Part shown: positions 1-7,045 of the stretch, piece after piece | How positions within the stretch are numbered: the stretch's first letter is position 1 | Layout: each line of letters starts with the position of its first letter | Assembly (NCBI GenBank): GCA_010021705.1 | Contig: RGMU01000044.1 | Location: 1 to 9,810, forward strand | DNA length: 9,810 bases | Direction of reading: 5' to 3' | Origin: Chitinophagia bacterium | GTDB taxonomy: Bacteria > Bacteroidota > Bacteroidia > Chitinophagales > Chitinophagaceae | Program-made: the position numbers and the translations under genes | The notes under the pieces: model-generated | Told to the model about the DNA's origin: nothing | The model's input: the letters and a program-made list of their open reading frames with translations, nothing else | The model's database searches: none

Positions 1-322
1 AGCATATTGCCCCTATTGCAGAAGCAGCAAGGGTAAGTACAATAGCCAAAAACCATATTGAACCTAACATTTGCCTGCCTTTTTCTTGGGCTAAGCCGGC
101 ATAAAATTTTACGGTTGCGGTGCTTAAAAAGCCATTTCTTACCGCGTCTGCCATGCTGATAATGCTCATAAATACAAACCACTTTCCGGCATCGCTCTTT
201 GACAAATAGTGGAAAATACAATAAGTGGTAAGTATGCCAAAAAATGCAACAATAGCGTTGCCCACAAGCGATAGAAAATGCTTATTTTGGAGCTTAGAAA
301 TTACGTTGTTAAAAAACGACAC
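1..322 (-). CDS. Polysaccharide/oligosaccharide flippase (Wzx/MATE-like), N-terminal part only
   Basis: This is the first 107 residues of an open frame that leaves the window at position 1, so the C-terminal three quarters or so is missing. It starts at GTG (320-322); the codon immediately upstream in frame is a stop (TAA), so translation cannot start further 5'. The residues read as a helical membrane protein: a short amphipathic N-terminus, a hydrophobic stretch after HFLSLVGNAIVAFFG (about 15-35), a polar loop containing LSKSDAGKW, then FVFMSIISMADAVRNGFLST and a third hydrophobic segment near the window edge. That pattern (GN..VA.FG, LS...G.W, D..RNGFL) resembles the N-terminus of Bacteroidota lipopolysaccharide or O-antigen flippases, which move lipid-linked glycans across the inner membrane. 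It lies 49 bp downstream of the DUF4184 gene on the same strand, so co-transcription is possible. No Shine-Dalgarno is visible. Another MATE/MOP-superfamily member cannot be excluded. Confidence 0.7.
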   Translation of the reverse strand, partial: MSFFNNVISKLQNKHFLSLVGNAIVAFFGILTTYCIFHYLSKSDAGKWFVFMSIISMADAVRNGFLSTATVKFYAGLAQEKGRQMLGSIWFLAIVLTLAASAIGAIC

Positions 323-371
323 TTACAACTTTTAATATACATGGGCAAATCTACTATGAATATTGCATAAA

Positions 372-1112
372 TTACAGATAACTACCCGTAAACCAATGTT
401 TTAATTTATAGATGATACTTGTGGCAGTTATGCCCATAAAAAAGGAAAAGAGTAGTATGTAAACAAAAATTAAATTCAAAAAGTGAACATCAGGGTAAAA
501 ACCCGTAATCACTATCACGGCTGCCAAAACAGCAATGAGCAACACATACAACCAATACAAGGCTTTGCGGGGAATTGCTAAGTTAGTGGGGTGGGAGGGT
601 AGCTTATGAATGACGTAAAGCACTACCAATAGCCCCAATAGAGAATTGGAGTATTGCAGCAATATGTACACCCGGTGCCCCATAAAAGAATATTCCGATT
701 TCCAAGAGTCAGGGTGGTGGATATTAAGGTGTGTAAAAGCATCCCACATTAAGTGAGACGCAATGCCTATAAGGGTTGAATAGGTTATTTTAACGATATT
801 GCGGAAAAAATGCTCAATAAAATTAAACTGCTTTACATACCTGAATTTTTGAGAAAAGTATCCGGGTAAAAAATCTATCAACACATCTCTTAATAAAACG
901 TGAAACAGGAACATTAAAAATAGGGCTAAAGGCATATCAAACCACAGCATACCCCACCATGTGTGGCTATATACTTTATATTGCCGTACCCATAGCACAC
1001 TTTCAAAATCAGGAGCCATGCTACCAACAATAAGCCCCGTAGCCGAAAAGTACTTTCTGCCTTTGTGAAGCAAAGGTAAAACAATGGCTGGGTGTGAAAA
1101 GGTGAACGGCAT
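372..1112 (-). CDS. DUF4184 family multi-pass membrane protein
   Basis: A 246-residue membrane protein of unknown function. The N-terminus MPFTFSHPAIVLPL is the hallmark of the DUF4184 family, and the length is typical. Recurrent polar residues sit in otherwise hydrophobic surroundings: H7, GSMAPDFE (30-37, with D35), H50, and GIASHLMWDAFTH (116-128, with H120, D124, H128). This His/Asp pattern resembles membrane-bound metal-dependent hydrolases of the YdjM type, so a metal site is plausible but only inferred. Hydrophobic segments lie near 58-78, 108-122, 148-168, 185-204 and 210-233. ATG at 1112 is chosen because the family motif begins at residue 1. A weak -7-like element, TAATATTG (1134-1127 on the minus strand), lies 15 nt upstream; it has one mismatch to TAnnTTTG and no convincing -33 box. 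The gene is divergent from the nucleotidyltransferase and precedes the flippase. Confidence 0.85.
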   Translation of the reverse strand: MPFTFSHPAIVLPLLHKGRKYFSATGLIVGSMAPDFESVLWVRQYKVYSHTWWGMLWFDMPLALFLMFLFHVLLRDVLIDFLPGYFSQKFRYVKQFNFIEHFFRNIVKITYSTLIGIASHLMWDAFTHLNIHHPDSWKSEYSFMGHRVYILLQYSNSLLGLLVVLYVIHKLPSHPTNLAIPRKALYWLYVLLIAVLAAVIVITGFYPDVHFLNLIFVYILLFSFFMGITATSIIYKLKHWFTGSYL

Positions 1113-1210
1113 ATTAACTGTTGCTGCAATATTAAGGCATGAACCATTTAAGAAAAGTATAAAAAAGTTTGGAGCGAAGAAATAGATAGTATCTGAGGTA
1201 AAAAATTATG

Positions 1211-1241
1211 TGTGCCAATGCCCAAAAATTGTATTACTTTG
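1211..1241 (+). promoter_or_regulatory. Possible Bacteroidota-type promoter for the nucleotidyltransferase
   Basis: TTACTTTG (1234-1241) differs by one base from the -7 consensus TAnnTTTG. A weak -33-like TGTG (1211-1214) sits 19 nt upstream, which is the expected spacing. Transcription would begin near 1248, leaving a leader of about 9 nt before ATG 1257. The site lies inside the extended open frame that begins at GTG 1212, which argues against that earlier start. Confidence 0.35.
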
Positions 1242-1256
1242 GCGCAAAAAAATAAT

Positions 1257-2255
1257 ATGAAAGCCATAATACCGGTAGCAGGGGCGGGCACAAAGCTACG
1301 CCCACTTACTTACACCCAACCTAAAGCACTAATACCCATTGCAGGTAAAACTATTTTGGGCGTAATAGTTGACCAGCTATTAGATGCGGGCATCTATGAA
1401 TTTATATTTGTTATTGGGTATTTGGGCGAGAAAATACAGCGTTACATAGAAAAAACGTATCCGGGTTTGCATTGTACATTCGTTACCCAGTCTGACCGCA
1501 GGGGAACCGGTCATGCCATATCGCTTACCAAAGATATTGTGAATAACGATGAGGTGCTGATAGTGTTGGGCGATACAGTATGTGATTATAATGTTAAAGA
1601 TATAATATCTCGCCCTCATTCCCAGATAGGGGTTAGAAAAGTAGATGACCCCCGTAGCTTTGGGGTGGCAGAACTTAACGACAAAGACGGCGTTGTGAGA
1701 ATGGTAGAAAAGCCATTAATACCCAAGTCTAATATGGCAATGGTGGGCATTTATTACATCAAAGAAACAGAAGTAATGTACAAAGCATTGGACAACCATT
1801 TAAGGCACGCTGTGGACGAAAAGGGCGAATATCAGTTTACTACCGCACTGCAACACATGGTGGAAGATGGCGTTACGCTCCAAGCATTCAGGGTGAATAA
1901 TTGGTTTGACTGCGGAAAAAAGGAAACTTTGCTTAGTACCAATGCCATTTTGCTAAAGCAAATGGAAGAAGACCAATCGCTTAAAAAAGAGCAAAAATTT
2001 GTTAATACGGTTATTATCCACCCTGTGAATATTGCAGAAGGTAGCCAAATAAAAAACTCAATTATTGGACCCAATGTTACCATAGGAGAGCATACAAAAG
2101 TAGAGTCCACCATCGTGGCAAACTCTATTATTGGCTCTTATGCCGAGCTACACCATGTAGTGCTTAATTTAAGCATAATAGGGAACGATGCCTATATAAG
2201 GGGATTAAGCCAGAGCCTGAACATTGGCGACAATACAGAGATAGACCTCGCATAG
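1257..2255 (+). CDS. Sugar-nucleotide nucleotidyltransferase (RmlA/GlmU-like) with C-terminal beta-helix
   Basis: A 332-residue enzyme that should join a sugar 1-phosphate to an NTP, giving an NDP-sugar and pyrophosphate for glycan synthesis in the cytoplasm. Visible motifs: the nucleotide-binding signature GAGTKLRPLT (9-18) with QPKALIP (21-27, K23); QSDRRGTGHA (78-87); the metal-binding LGD (104-106, D106); EKP (151-153); and WFDCG (216-220), the WxDxG element with the second likely metal ligand D218. From about 251 the chain shows hexapeptide-like spacing (NSIIGPNVTIGEHT, ANSIIGSYAEL), a left-handed beta-helix tail absent from short RmlA forms. The signature has Lys where many relatives have Arg (GTRLRP). 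The frame opens upstream at GTG 1212, but MKAIIPVAGAG at 1257 is the family N-terminus and a promoter-like element lies between. The sugar substrate cannot be read from sequence: glucose-1-P thymidylyltransferase is the usual label, while mannose- or GlcNAc-1-P are alternatives. The gene is convergent with fabD, 16 bp apart. Confidence 0.9.
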   Translation: MKAIIPVAGAGTKLRPLTYTQPKALIPIAGKTILGVIVDQLLDAGIYEFIFVIGYLGEKIQRYIEKTYPGLHCTFVTQSDRRGTGHAISLTKDIVNNDEVLIVLGDTVCDYNVKDIISRPHSQIGVRKVDDPRSFGVAELNDKDGVVRMVEKPLIPKSNMAMVGIYYIKETEVMYKALDNHLRHAVDEKGEYQFTTALQHMVEDGVTLQAFRVNNWFDCGKKETLLSTNAILLKQMEEDQSLKKEQKFVNTVIIHPVNIAEGSQIKNSIIGPNVTIGEHTKVESTIVANSIIGSYAELHHVVLNLSIIGNDAYIRGLSQSLNIGDNTEIDLA

Positions 2256-2271
2256 TTGCCCGTCAATTTGC

Positions 2272-3159
2272 CTATTCGTAACCAACTGTAATGGCTTCTT
2301 TATATATTTTTTTTACTAATCCTTGCAGTACGCTACCTGGTCCTAATTCTGTAAAGTGCGTTGCGCCGTTAGCCACCATGTTTTGAATGGTTTGCGTCCA
2401 TTTAACGGAAGAGGTCATTTGGGCTTTAAGGTTAGCTTTTAATAGGTTAGCGTCTGTGTGCCCGTTTGCGTCCACGTTTTGGTAAACGGGGAAGGCGGCA
2501 TTGTTAAAAGTAATGGCATCTATGGCGGTGGCTAAGGCTTGCTTGGCAGGCTCCATTAGCGGGCTGTGAAATGCACCTCCTACCGGTAATGGCATGGCAC
2601 GCTTTGCTCCTGCTGCTTTCAGTTGTTCGCAGGCTAAGGCTATACCCGCATTAGAGCCGCTGATAACAAGCTGACCGGGACAGTTGTAATTGGCAGCCAC
2701 CACCACCTCATGTTTTATTTCGCTTATAATGGCTATCACCTTATCGTCATCCATGCCCATTACTACAGCCATGCCTGATGGATTTTGTTCGCAAGCTGCT
2801 TGCATGGCATTGGCACGCGCAGCCACCAACCTAAGCCCGTCTTCAAACGAAAACACTCCCGCAGCCGTTAATGCCGACAATTCGCCCAAAGAGTGCCCTG
2901 CTGCCATTGCGGGAGCGGGTAGGGTAGTTTTATGGGCTTCATAGCAAGCCAAAGAATGTATGTAAATAGCCGGCTGTGTAATGGCTGTTTGTTTCAGTTC
3001 CGCTTCAGTTCCGTTAAACATTACATCAGTAATCCTAAAGCCTAATAGGTTATTGGCTTGCTCCATAAGGGCTTGCGCAATGGGATGACTGTCGTATAGC
3101 TTCTTACCCATGCCGGTAAATTGGGCACCCTGCCCCGGAAATAAATAAACTTGCTGCAT
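2272..3159 (-). CDS. fabD: Malonyl-CoA:acyl-carrier-protein transacylase FabD
   Basis: A 295-residue enzyme, the usual length for FabD, which moves the malonyl group from CoA to acyl carrier protein to feed fatty acid chain elongation. All expected motifs are present: FPGQGAQ (7-13, oxyanion-hole Gln10), the nucleophile elbow GHSLGE (88-93, Ser90), Arg115 in the ARANAMQ segment (binds the malonyl carboxylate), N159 and Q163 in NCPGQLVISG, catalytic His198 in AFHSPLM, Gln247 before TSSVKW, and ELGPG (271-275). The ATG at 3159 gives the canonical MQQVYLFPGQG start. The region is GC-richer than the 3' part of the window. The gene stands alone, without other fab genes beside it; it converges on the nucleotidyltransferase and diverges from the T9SS protein gene. 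Confidence 0.96.
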   Translation of the reverse strand: MQQVYLFPGQGAQFTGMGKKLYDSHPIAQALMEQANNLLGFRITDVMFNGTEAELKQTAITQPAIYIHSLACYEAHKTTLPAPAMAAGHSLGELSALTAAGVFSFEDGLRLVAARANAMQAACEQNPSGMAVVMGMDDDKVIAIISEIKHEVVVAANYNCPGQLVISGSNAGIALACEQLKAAGAKRAMPLPVGGAFHSPLMEPAKQALATAIDAITFNNAAFPVYQNVDANGHTDANLLKANLKAQMTSSVKWTQTIQNMVANGATHFTELGPGSVLQGLVKKIYKEAITVGYE

Positions 3160-3264
3160 TAAATTTGTGTTACTTAAATAAAATTGGGTAGCGAAGATAA
3201 TAGCATTTGAGCTACTTTTTCTACATATTTACCCACATTGGTTGCAGATTTGTAATGAAAAGCA

Positions 3265-3294
3265 TTGAATTGTATGCTAAAACATCTATTTTTG
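3265..3294 (+). promoter_or_regulatory. Bacteroidota-type promoter, distal (P1) of the T9SS protein gene
   Basis: TTG (3265-3267) is followed after 19 nt by TATTTTTG (3287-3294), a perfect match to the -33 TTG / -7 TAnnTTTG arrangement of the Bacteroidota housekeeping sigma factor. Transcription would start near 3301 and give a leader of about 141 nt containing the inverted repeat at 3365-3392. This is inferred from consensus alone; in AT-rich DNA such matches also occur by chance. Confidence 0.45.
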
Positions 3295-3302
3295 CAAAAT
3301 TA
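3295..3302 (-). promoter_or_regulatory. -7 element possibly serving fabD
   Basis: On the minus strand positions 3302-3295 read TAATTTTG, a perfect TAnnTTTG. It would fire leftward towards fabD with a leader of about 130 nt. No -33 TTG is seen at the right distance, so support is weak. It abuts the plus-strand -7 box, and the two together form a 16-bp near-palindrome. Confidence 0.3.
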
Positions 3303-3364
3303 AATGTTGTATTGACTGAAAAATGTGCCTGAATGGCATATCTAAAGTTAATGCGAAATTTTTT

Positions 3365-3392
3365 TTGATACCCAACCAATGGAGGGTATTAA
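3365..3392. repeat. Inverted repeat in the leader of the T9SS protein gene
   Basis: TTGATACCC (3365-3373) and GGGTATTAA (3384-3392) pair over 9 positions (eight Watson-Crick pairs and one G-U in RNA) around a 10-nt loop. No T-run follows on either strand, so it is not a standard terminator. It sits about 20 bp upstream of the proximal -7 box, where a -33 element would lie, and inside the leader expected from the distal promoter. An operator or an RNA hairpin in the leader are both possible. Confidence 0.5.
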
Positions 3393-3410
3393 TATGTACT
3401 AATTATTGTA

Positions 3411-3418
3411 TAATTTTG
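3411..3418 (+). promoter_or_regulatory. -7 element, proximal promoter (P2) of the T9SS protein gene
   Basis: TAATTTTG is a perfect TAnnTTTG, 23 nt before ATG 3442, predicting transcription from about 3425 and a leader of about 17 nt. No TTG is present at the -33 distance; that position is occupied by the right arm of the inverted repeat, which would fit an activator- or repressor-controlled promoter. Confidence 0.4.
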
Positions 3419-3441
3419 GCAAAAATTTGAATAGGTAATAT

Positions 3442-6400
3442 ATGCTATCTCACATCCTCTCCACCTTTAAGAAACTTACTTTTGTTTTGCTTTTATTGCT
3501 ATGTAGCATACAAGCTAATGCAAGCCATGTAGTAGGCGCAGATATTTACTACACCTACGTATCCGGGTTAACCTACAAAATTACAGTGGTGCTGTACGGA
3601 GACTGCGGACCTGCCAGTGCTGCGGTATTTAGCACCTTGCCAAGCGGCAGACCGGTTGTTTGTGTACTTGCAGGTTCTACATCAGTTACAACCCTTAATC
3701 TTAATATAGAAAACCCTTCAGCCGGTGTAGAAATTACGCCTGTATGTGCCGCAGACTCTGCGCACACCCAGTGCACTAACACCAGCTATTCTATACCGGG
3801 CATCAAGCGTTTCGTTTACTCCATCAACTATACGCTACCTTATACAGCCCCTAACTGGAAATTTTTATTTAAGGGAGCTTACGGCTCTGCGTCAGCCGGT
3901 AGAGCAGCAGCTATTACAAACATTACCGGCTCTTCCACCATTGAAATAGCCGCTACATTAAACAATATTGGCAGGGTTAATTCCAGCCCTCGTTTAACCA
4001 TTGTTCCAGTTCCTTTCTTTTGCTTAAACAACCCTGATTCTTACAACCCCGGTGCTGTTGATGCCGATGGTGATAGCTTAAACTATACTTTAGTTACAGG
4101 TAGAGATGGTGCTACCGGAGGTACATGCACTGTTGGACCCGCTGTTGGTTATACTACCGGCGTTTTGGCTTGGACACCTTCTACTTTTATATCTGCCACT
4201 ACGCCGCTAAGGGTTACTGCAGGTACATTTAACTTTGATAACAGAACCGGACAAATTAGCTTTTTCCCTAATTTCCCGCAGCGAGCCTTAGTTGTTTATG
4301 ACATACAAGAATATAGGGGAGATTCTTTAGTTGGAACATGCCAGCGAGAGATGACCTTCTTAGTATTCACCTGCACCACACCTAACCCTACCGGAGGATA
4401 TACTTCTACTACCGGATTAGGCACTATTGACGACTCCACTACGTACCATATTTGCGCAAATAGAGATAGCTTTAGCGTTACCATATCAGGACGACCGGCA
4501 GATACATCGCTTAGACTAACCATTAGAACCACCGGCACACCTCCGGGTTCAACTTTTGTTCTCACCAACGATTCCACTAATCATCCTACGGGTACGCTAT
4601 ATTGGACTTCTTCTGCCATTACTCCGGGTACATACACTTTCTATGTAACATTCACGGATAATAACTGCCCGCTACCCGGTAGATCTACACAAGCCTTCAC
4701 GGTTTCTGTATTCCCTATTCCTACTTTGGCAGCAACAACCATAAGACCATCATCTTGCCAGGGTCCTGCTATTGTAAATATCAATCCTAACGGAGACGGT
4801 AGCCCATGGCGAATAGATTTATTTGACTCGGCTACCGGTGCAATCATAAGGTCTCGTACCGGCATAACGGCTGCTTACAATGACACCATAACGCCGGGTA
4901 GAGATTCGCTTGTTATTTATAGCTCATCTTCATTGCTTTGCAACTCAAGGTATGCCATTAACATTACCAGACCTACTTTCCCTACACCTACTGCCACCAT
5001 TACACATCCAACTTTCTGCGGACAAAATGACGGTACTATTACGCTTGCGGGCTTAAATCCATTTGAAATAGACACTATTCATTATAATATCAATGGCGTG
5101 CCACAAACGCCGGTAGTGGCACTCATACCCGCCTCCGGTACTTATGTATTCAGTAACTTGTGCGCCGGTCGTTACGACAATTTTTATATTACTTATGGTA
5201 TTTGCAGGTCTCGCAATTTAGGACCTTTTGTGTTGAACAATCCTTCATTCCCTGTTGATAGGTTAGAGTTTGTTAACAATCCTACGCAATGCGGTTACTG
5301 TGATGGTACAATAAAAATTCATGGTTTGCATCCTTATCAAACAGACTCTGTTTACTTTACCGTTGACGGCTCGCCTCATGCACCTATAGTGGCTTATGTG
5401 TATGGCGATAGCACTATTACGCTTGGCGGCTTGTGCGCCGGCAGATATGACAATATAATAGTGCGTACAGTAGGTGCATGTCCGGTAAATCCAAACTCAT
5501 GTATTTCCCGCCGCTTAGGACCAATGACCTTAGTTGCTCCAACTATTAGTTCTTCATTTGATACTCTTGTAAAGTTAGGTTGCCGTACAGATACGGTTAT
5601 TTTAACCAACACTTCTTCTCCATCAACCGGGCTGAACTATCGTTGGTATTTTGGAGACGGGTTCACTGATACTTTGCGTAATCCTCGCCACATTTACAAC
5701 CCGTGGGGCGCAGCGTCTTACACCATTAAGCTATACATTACCAATGCCCGCTGTGTGGATAGTACCATAAAAACAGTGTCATTTACCGATATAGCTCATG
5801 CTGCCTTTACTTATGGAGGTAAGGACACGCTTTGCCAAGCTGATACTGCTAAGTTTACCAATGCTTCCACCGGCATAGGCTTATCTTATCTATGGGATTT
5901 TGGAGACGGCACAACCTCTAATTTGCTTAGCCCTAAACATATCTACAACAATAAAGGTATTTATACCGTAAAGTTGCATGTAACCGACTATATTCCATGT
6001 AGTGATAATTACAATGCTACCATTGTAGTTGACTCTAACTCTGTTGTTTCGCTTGCCGCAACCGATACCGTTTTTTGTAAAGGAGGTGCTTCTACGTTCA
6101 CCGGCACTTATACCAACATTGGCAATACCGGTGTTATATGGGATTTTGGCGATGGAATGTCTAAAGTAAACGTTAACCCGGTGCAACACGCCTACGATAT
6201 GACCGGTAATTTAACCGTACAAATGACTGCCAAATACCGTGTTTGCCCTGATAAAACTATTCAAAAATATCTAAGGATATATGACTATCCAACTATCTAC
6301 TTGGGTAAAGATACGTCATTGTGCCCCGGTAGTGCTCCTTTAGCTGTTGGCGATAATATAAATGCGGGTAATCCTGCTGCGTCATGGGTGTGGAACACCG

Positions 6401-6789
6401 GAGAGTTTACACCAAGCATTGTAATTACTAAGCCCGGTAACTATGTTGCCAAAGTGTCTATACATGGTTGCGTTTCTGTGGATAGCATCATGGTAGCCAA
6501 TGACTGCTATATCAGCTTCCCTAACATCTTTACCCCTAATGGTGATGGTGTGAATGATAAGTTCTTCCCACGCCAAATACTTTCTAAAGGTGTGGTTAGC
6601 TTTAATATGACCGTTTACAACAGATGGGGTCAATTAATGTACACTGCCAAGCCCGGTGATATGGAAGGCTGGGACGGTACATTTAATGGCGAAATGCAGC
6701 AACAAGGCGTATATATCTATATGATAGATGCCACCTTTAAAGATGGGCAGGTGTGGAATAAGAGAGGCAATGTAACGCTAATCAGATAA
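3442..6789 (+). CDS. T9SS-exported PKD-domain surface protein with gliding-motility-type C-terminal domain
   Basis: A 1115-residue secreted protein. A Sec signal peptide is clear: KK (10-11), a Leu-rich core (12-21) and a likely cut after QANA (27). The mature start SHVVGADIYY, with TVVLYGDCG (48-56), is a common opening of large Bacteroidota surface proteins. Next come a beta-rich region with a calcium-type DADGD (207-211), further Ig-like segments (about 310-425), two Cys-containing repeats (about 513-700), and three PKD domains marked by WYFGDG (735-740), WDFGDG (818-823) and WDFGDG (900-905). The end (about 1022-1115) has FPNIFTPNGDGVND, NRWGQLMY and WDGTFNG, the T9SS type B / gliding-motility-associated sorting domain, so the protein should cross the outer membrane and stay at the surface or be released. 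Its ligand is unknown; adhesion or matrix function is inference. It is monocistronic, ending at a strong terminator. Confidence 0.92.
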   Translation: MLSHILSTFKKLTFVLLLLLCSIQANASHVVGADIYYTYVSGLTYKITVVLYGDCGPASAAVFSTLPSGRPVVCVLAGSTSVTTLNLNIENPSAGVEITPVCAADSAHTQCTNTSYSIPGIKRFVYSINYTLPYTAPNWKFLFKGAYGSASAGRAAAITNITGSSTIEIAATLNNIGRVNSSPRLTIVPVPFFCLNNPDSYNPGAVDADGDSLNYTLVTGRDGATGGTCTVGPAVGYTTGVLAWTPSTFISATTPLRVTAGTFNFDNRTGQISFFPNFPQRALVVYDIQEYRGDSLVGTCQREMTFLVFTCTTPNPTGGYTSTTGLGTIDDSTTYHICANRDSFSVTISGRPADTSLRLTIRTTGTPPGSTFVLTNDSTNHPTGTLYWTSSAITPGTYTFYVTFTDNNCPLPGRSTQAFTVSVFPIPTLAATTIRPSSCQGPAIVNINPNGDGSPWRIDLFDSATGAIIRSRTGITAAYNDTITPGRDSLVIYSSSSLLCNSRYAINITRPTFPTPTATITHPTFCGQNDGTITLAGLNPFEIDTIHYNINGVPQTPVVALIPASGTYVFSNLCAGRYDNFYITYGICRSRNLGPFVLNNPSFPVDRLEFVNNPTQCGYCDGTIKIHGLHPYQTDSVYFTVDGSPHAPIVAYVYGDSTITLGGLCAGRYDNIIVRTVGACPVNPNSCISRRLGPMTLVAPTISSSFDTLVKLGCRTDTVILTNTSSPSTGLNYRWYFGDGFTDTLRNPRHIYNPWGAASYTIKLYITNARCVDSTIKTVSFTDIAHAAFTYGGKDTLCQADTAKFTNASTGIGLSYLWDFGDGTTSNLLSPKHIYNNKGIYTVKLHVTDYIPCSDNYNATIVVDSNSVVSLAATDTVFCKGGASTFTGTYTNIGNTGVIWDFGDGMSKVNVNPVQHAYDMTGNLTVQMTAKYRVCPDKTIQKYLRIYDYPTIYLGKDTSLCPGSAPLAVGDNINAGNPAASWVWNTGEFTPSIVITKPGNYVAKVSIHGCVSVDSIMVANDCYISFPNIFTPNGDGVNDKFFPRQILSKGVVSFNMTVYNRWGQLMYTAKPGDMEGWDGTFNGEMQQQGVYIYMIDATFKDGQVWNKRGNVTLIR
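4978..5541 (+). repeat. Tandem duplicated protein module inside the T9SS protein
   Basis: Residues about 513-600 and 603-700 are two copies of one module. Both share the order NPT or HPT, CGxxDGTI, GLxP, D, GxPxxPxVA, LCAGRYDN, GxC and RxLGP; the LCAGRYDN octapeptide is identical (573-580 and 664-671). The second copy is longer near its end, with an insert containing VNPNSC. The preceding segment (about 425-511) starts similarly (FPIPT) and may be a degenerate third copy lacking the CGxxDGTI and LCAGRYDN signatures. The DNA of the copies has diverged, so the duplication is old and retained at protein level. Confidence 0.75.
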
Positions 6790-6814
6790 TACCATTAAGC
6801 AATTTAACGTTTTT

Positions 6815-6847
6815 AAAAAAGCACCGCTTGTTTGGCGGTGCTTTTTT
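6815..6847 (+). terminator. Strong Rho-independent terminator after the T9SS protein gene
   Basis: AAAAAAGCACCGC (6815-6827) and GCGGTGCTTTTTT (6835-6847) form a perfect 13-bp stem around the 7-nt loop TTGTTTG, with the T-tract running into TTATTTTC. It lies 25 nt after the stop codon. The A-run on the left arm would make it work on the opposite strand too. It insulates the upstream gene from the helicase cassette. Confidence 0.92.
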
Positions 6848-6911
6848 ATTTTCTTCATATTGTAAAGGTAAAAACAGACAAAATACATTACAAAATGTTA
6901 AAATCTTACCT

Positions 6912-6933
6912 ACCTACCGCTGTTTGCGGAGGT
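6912..6933. repeat. Hairpin with one bulged A
   Basis: ACCT-A-CCGC (6912-6920) pairs with GCGG-AGGT (6926-6933) around the loop TGTTT, leaving a single bulged A. No T-tract follows (TAATCG comes next), so it is not a terminator. Confidence 0.5.
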
Positions 6934-6992
6934 TAATCGTCAGTAGACCGGCAGTGGTATCATGTTAAAAATTTTATCATTGGCAGTCTCTG

Positions 6993-7010
6993 AAGGAGGT
7001 GAATCCACCT
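6993..7010 (+). repeat. Isolated Shine-Dalgarno-like string in a small hairpin
   Basis: AAGGAGGTGA (6993-7002) is an exact 10-nt complement of the usual 16S rRNA 3' end, yet no start codon follows within ribosome-binding distance. The first ATG downstream is at 7062. Within it AGGTG (6997-7001) can pair with CACCT (7006-7010) across the loop AATC. Confidence 0.45.
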
Positions 7011-7045
7011 AAAATAGGGACCATAACGAAGCAAAAAAACATAGA

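Larger units (their letters stand above)
6848..7045. other. Non-coding junction between the T9SS gene and the helicase cassette
   Basis: About 200 bp without a credible gene. It holds a hairpin at 6912-6933, a near-palindrome around 6962-6980 (ATG, TTAAAAATTTTAT, CAT), two direct copies of GGCAGT (6950-6955 and 6982-6987), and a second hairpin with a Shine-Dalgarno-like string at 6993-7010. Base composition changes across this stretch. It could be the edge of an acquired segment, a remnant of a mobile element, or a small RNA; nothing in it allows a choice, and I recognise no insertion-sequence end or att site. Confidence 0.4.

Noticed and set aside
926..1147. Minus-strand 73-codon frame overlapping the DUF4184 gene start
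   Set aside because: It overlaps a well-supported family protein in another frame and has no recognisable motif.
1212..1256. Upstream extension of the nucleotidyltransferase to GTG 1212 (15 extra residues)
   Set aside because: The extra residues are not family-like, a promoter-like -7 element lies within them, and MKAIIPVAGAG at 1257 is the canonical N-terminus.
3323..3430. 35-codon frame in the leader of the T9SS gene
   Set aside because: It begins with ATG and would lie on the distal transcript, but its composition is unremarkable, it crosses the inverted repeat and the proximal -7 box, and nothing supports translation. A leader peptide is not excluded.
5890..6189. Minus-strand frames of 60-100 codons within the T9SS gene (also near 4296, 4641, 5394 and 6382)
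   Set aside because: They are antisense shadows of a gene with clear domains throughout, and none shows a family motif.
6993..7010. Hairpin considered as a terminator
   Set aside because: The stem is only 5 bp and is followed by AAAATAGGG, with no T-tract on the plus strand.
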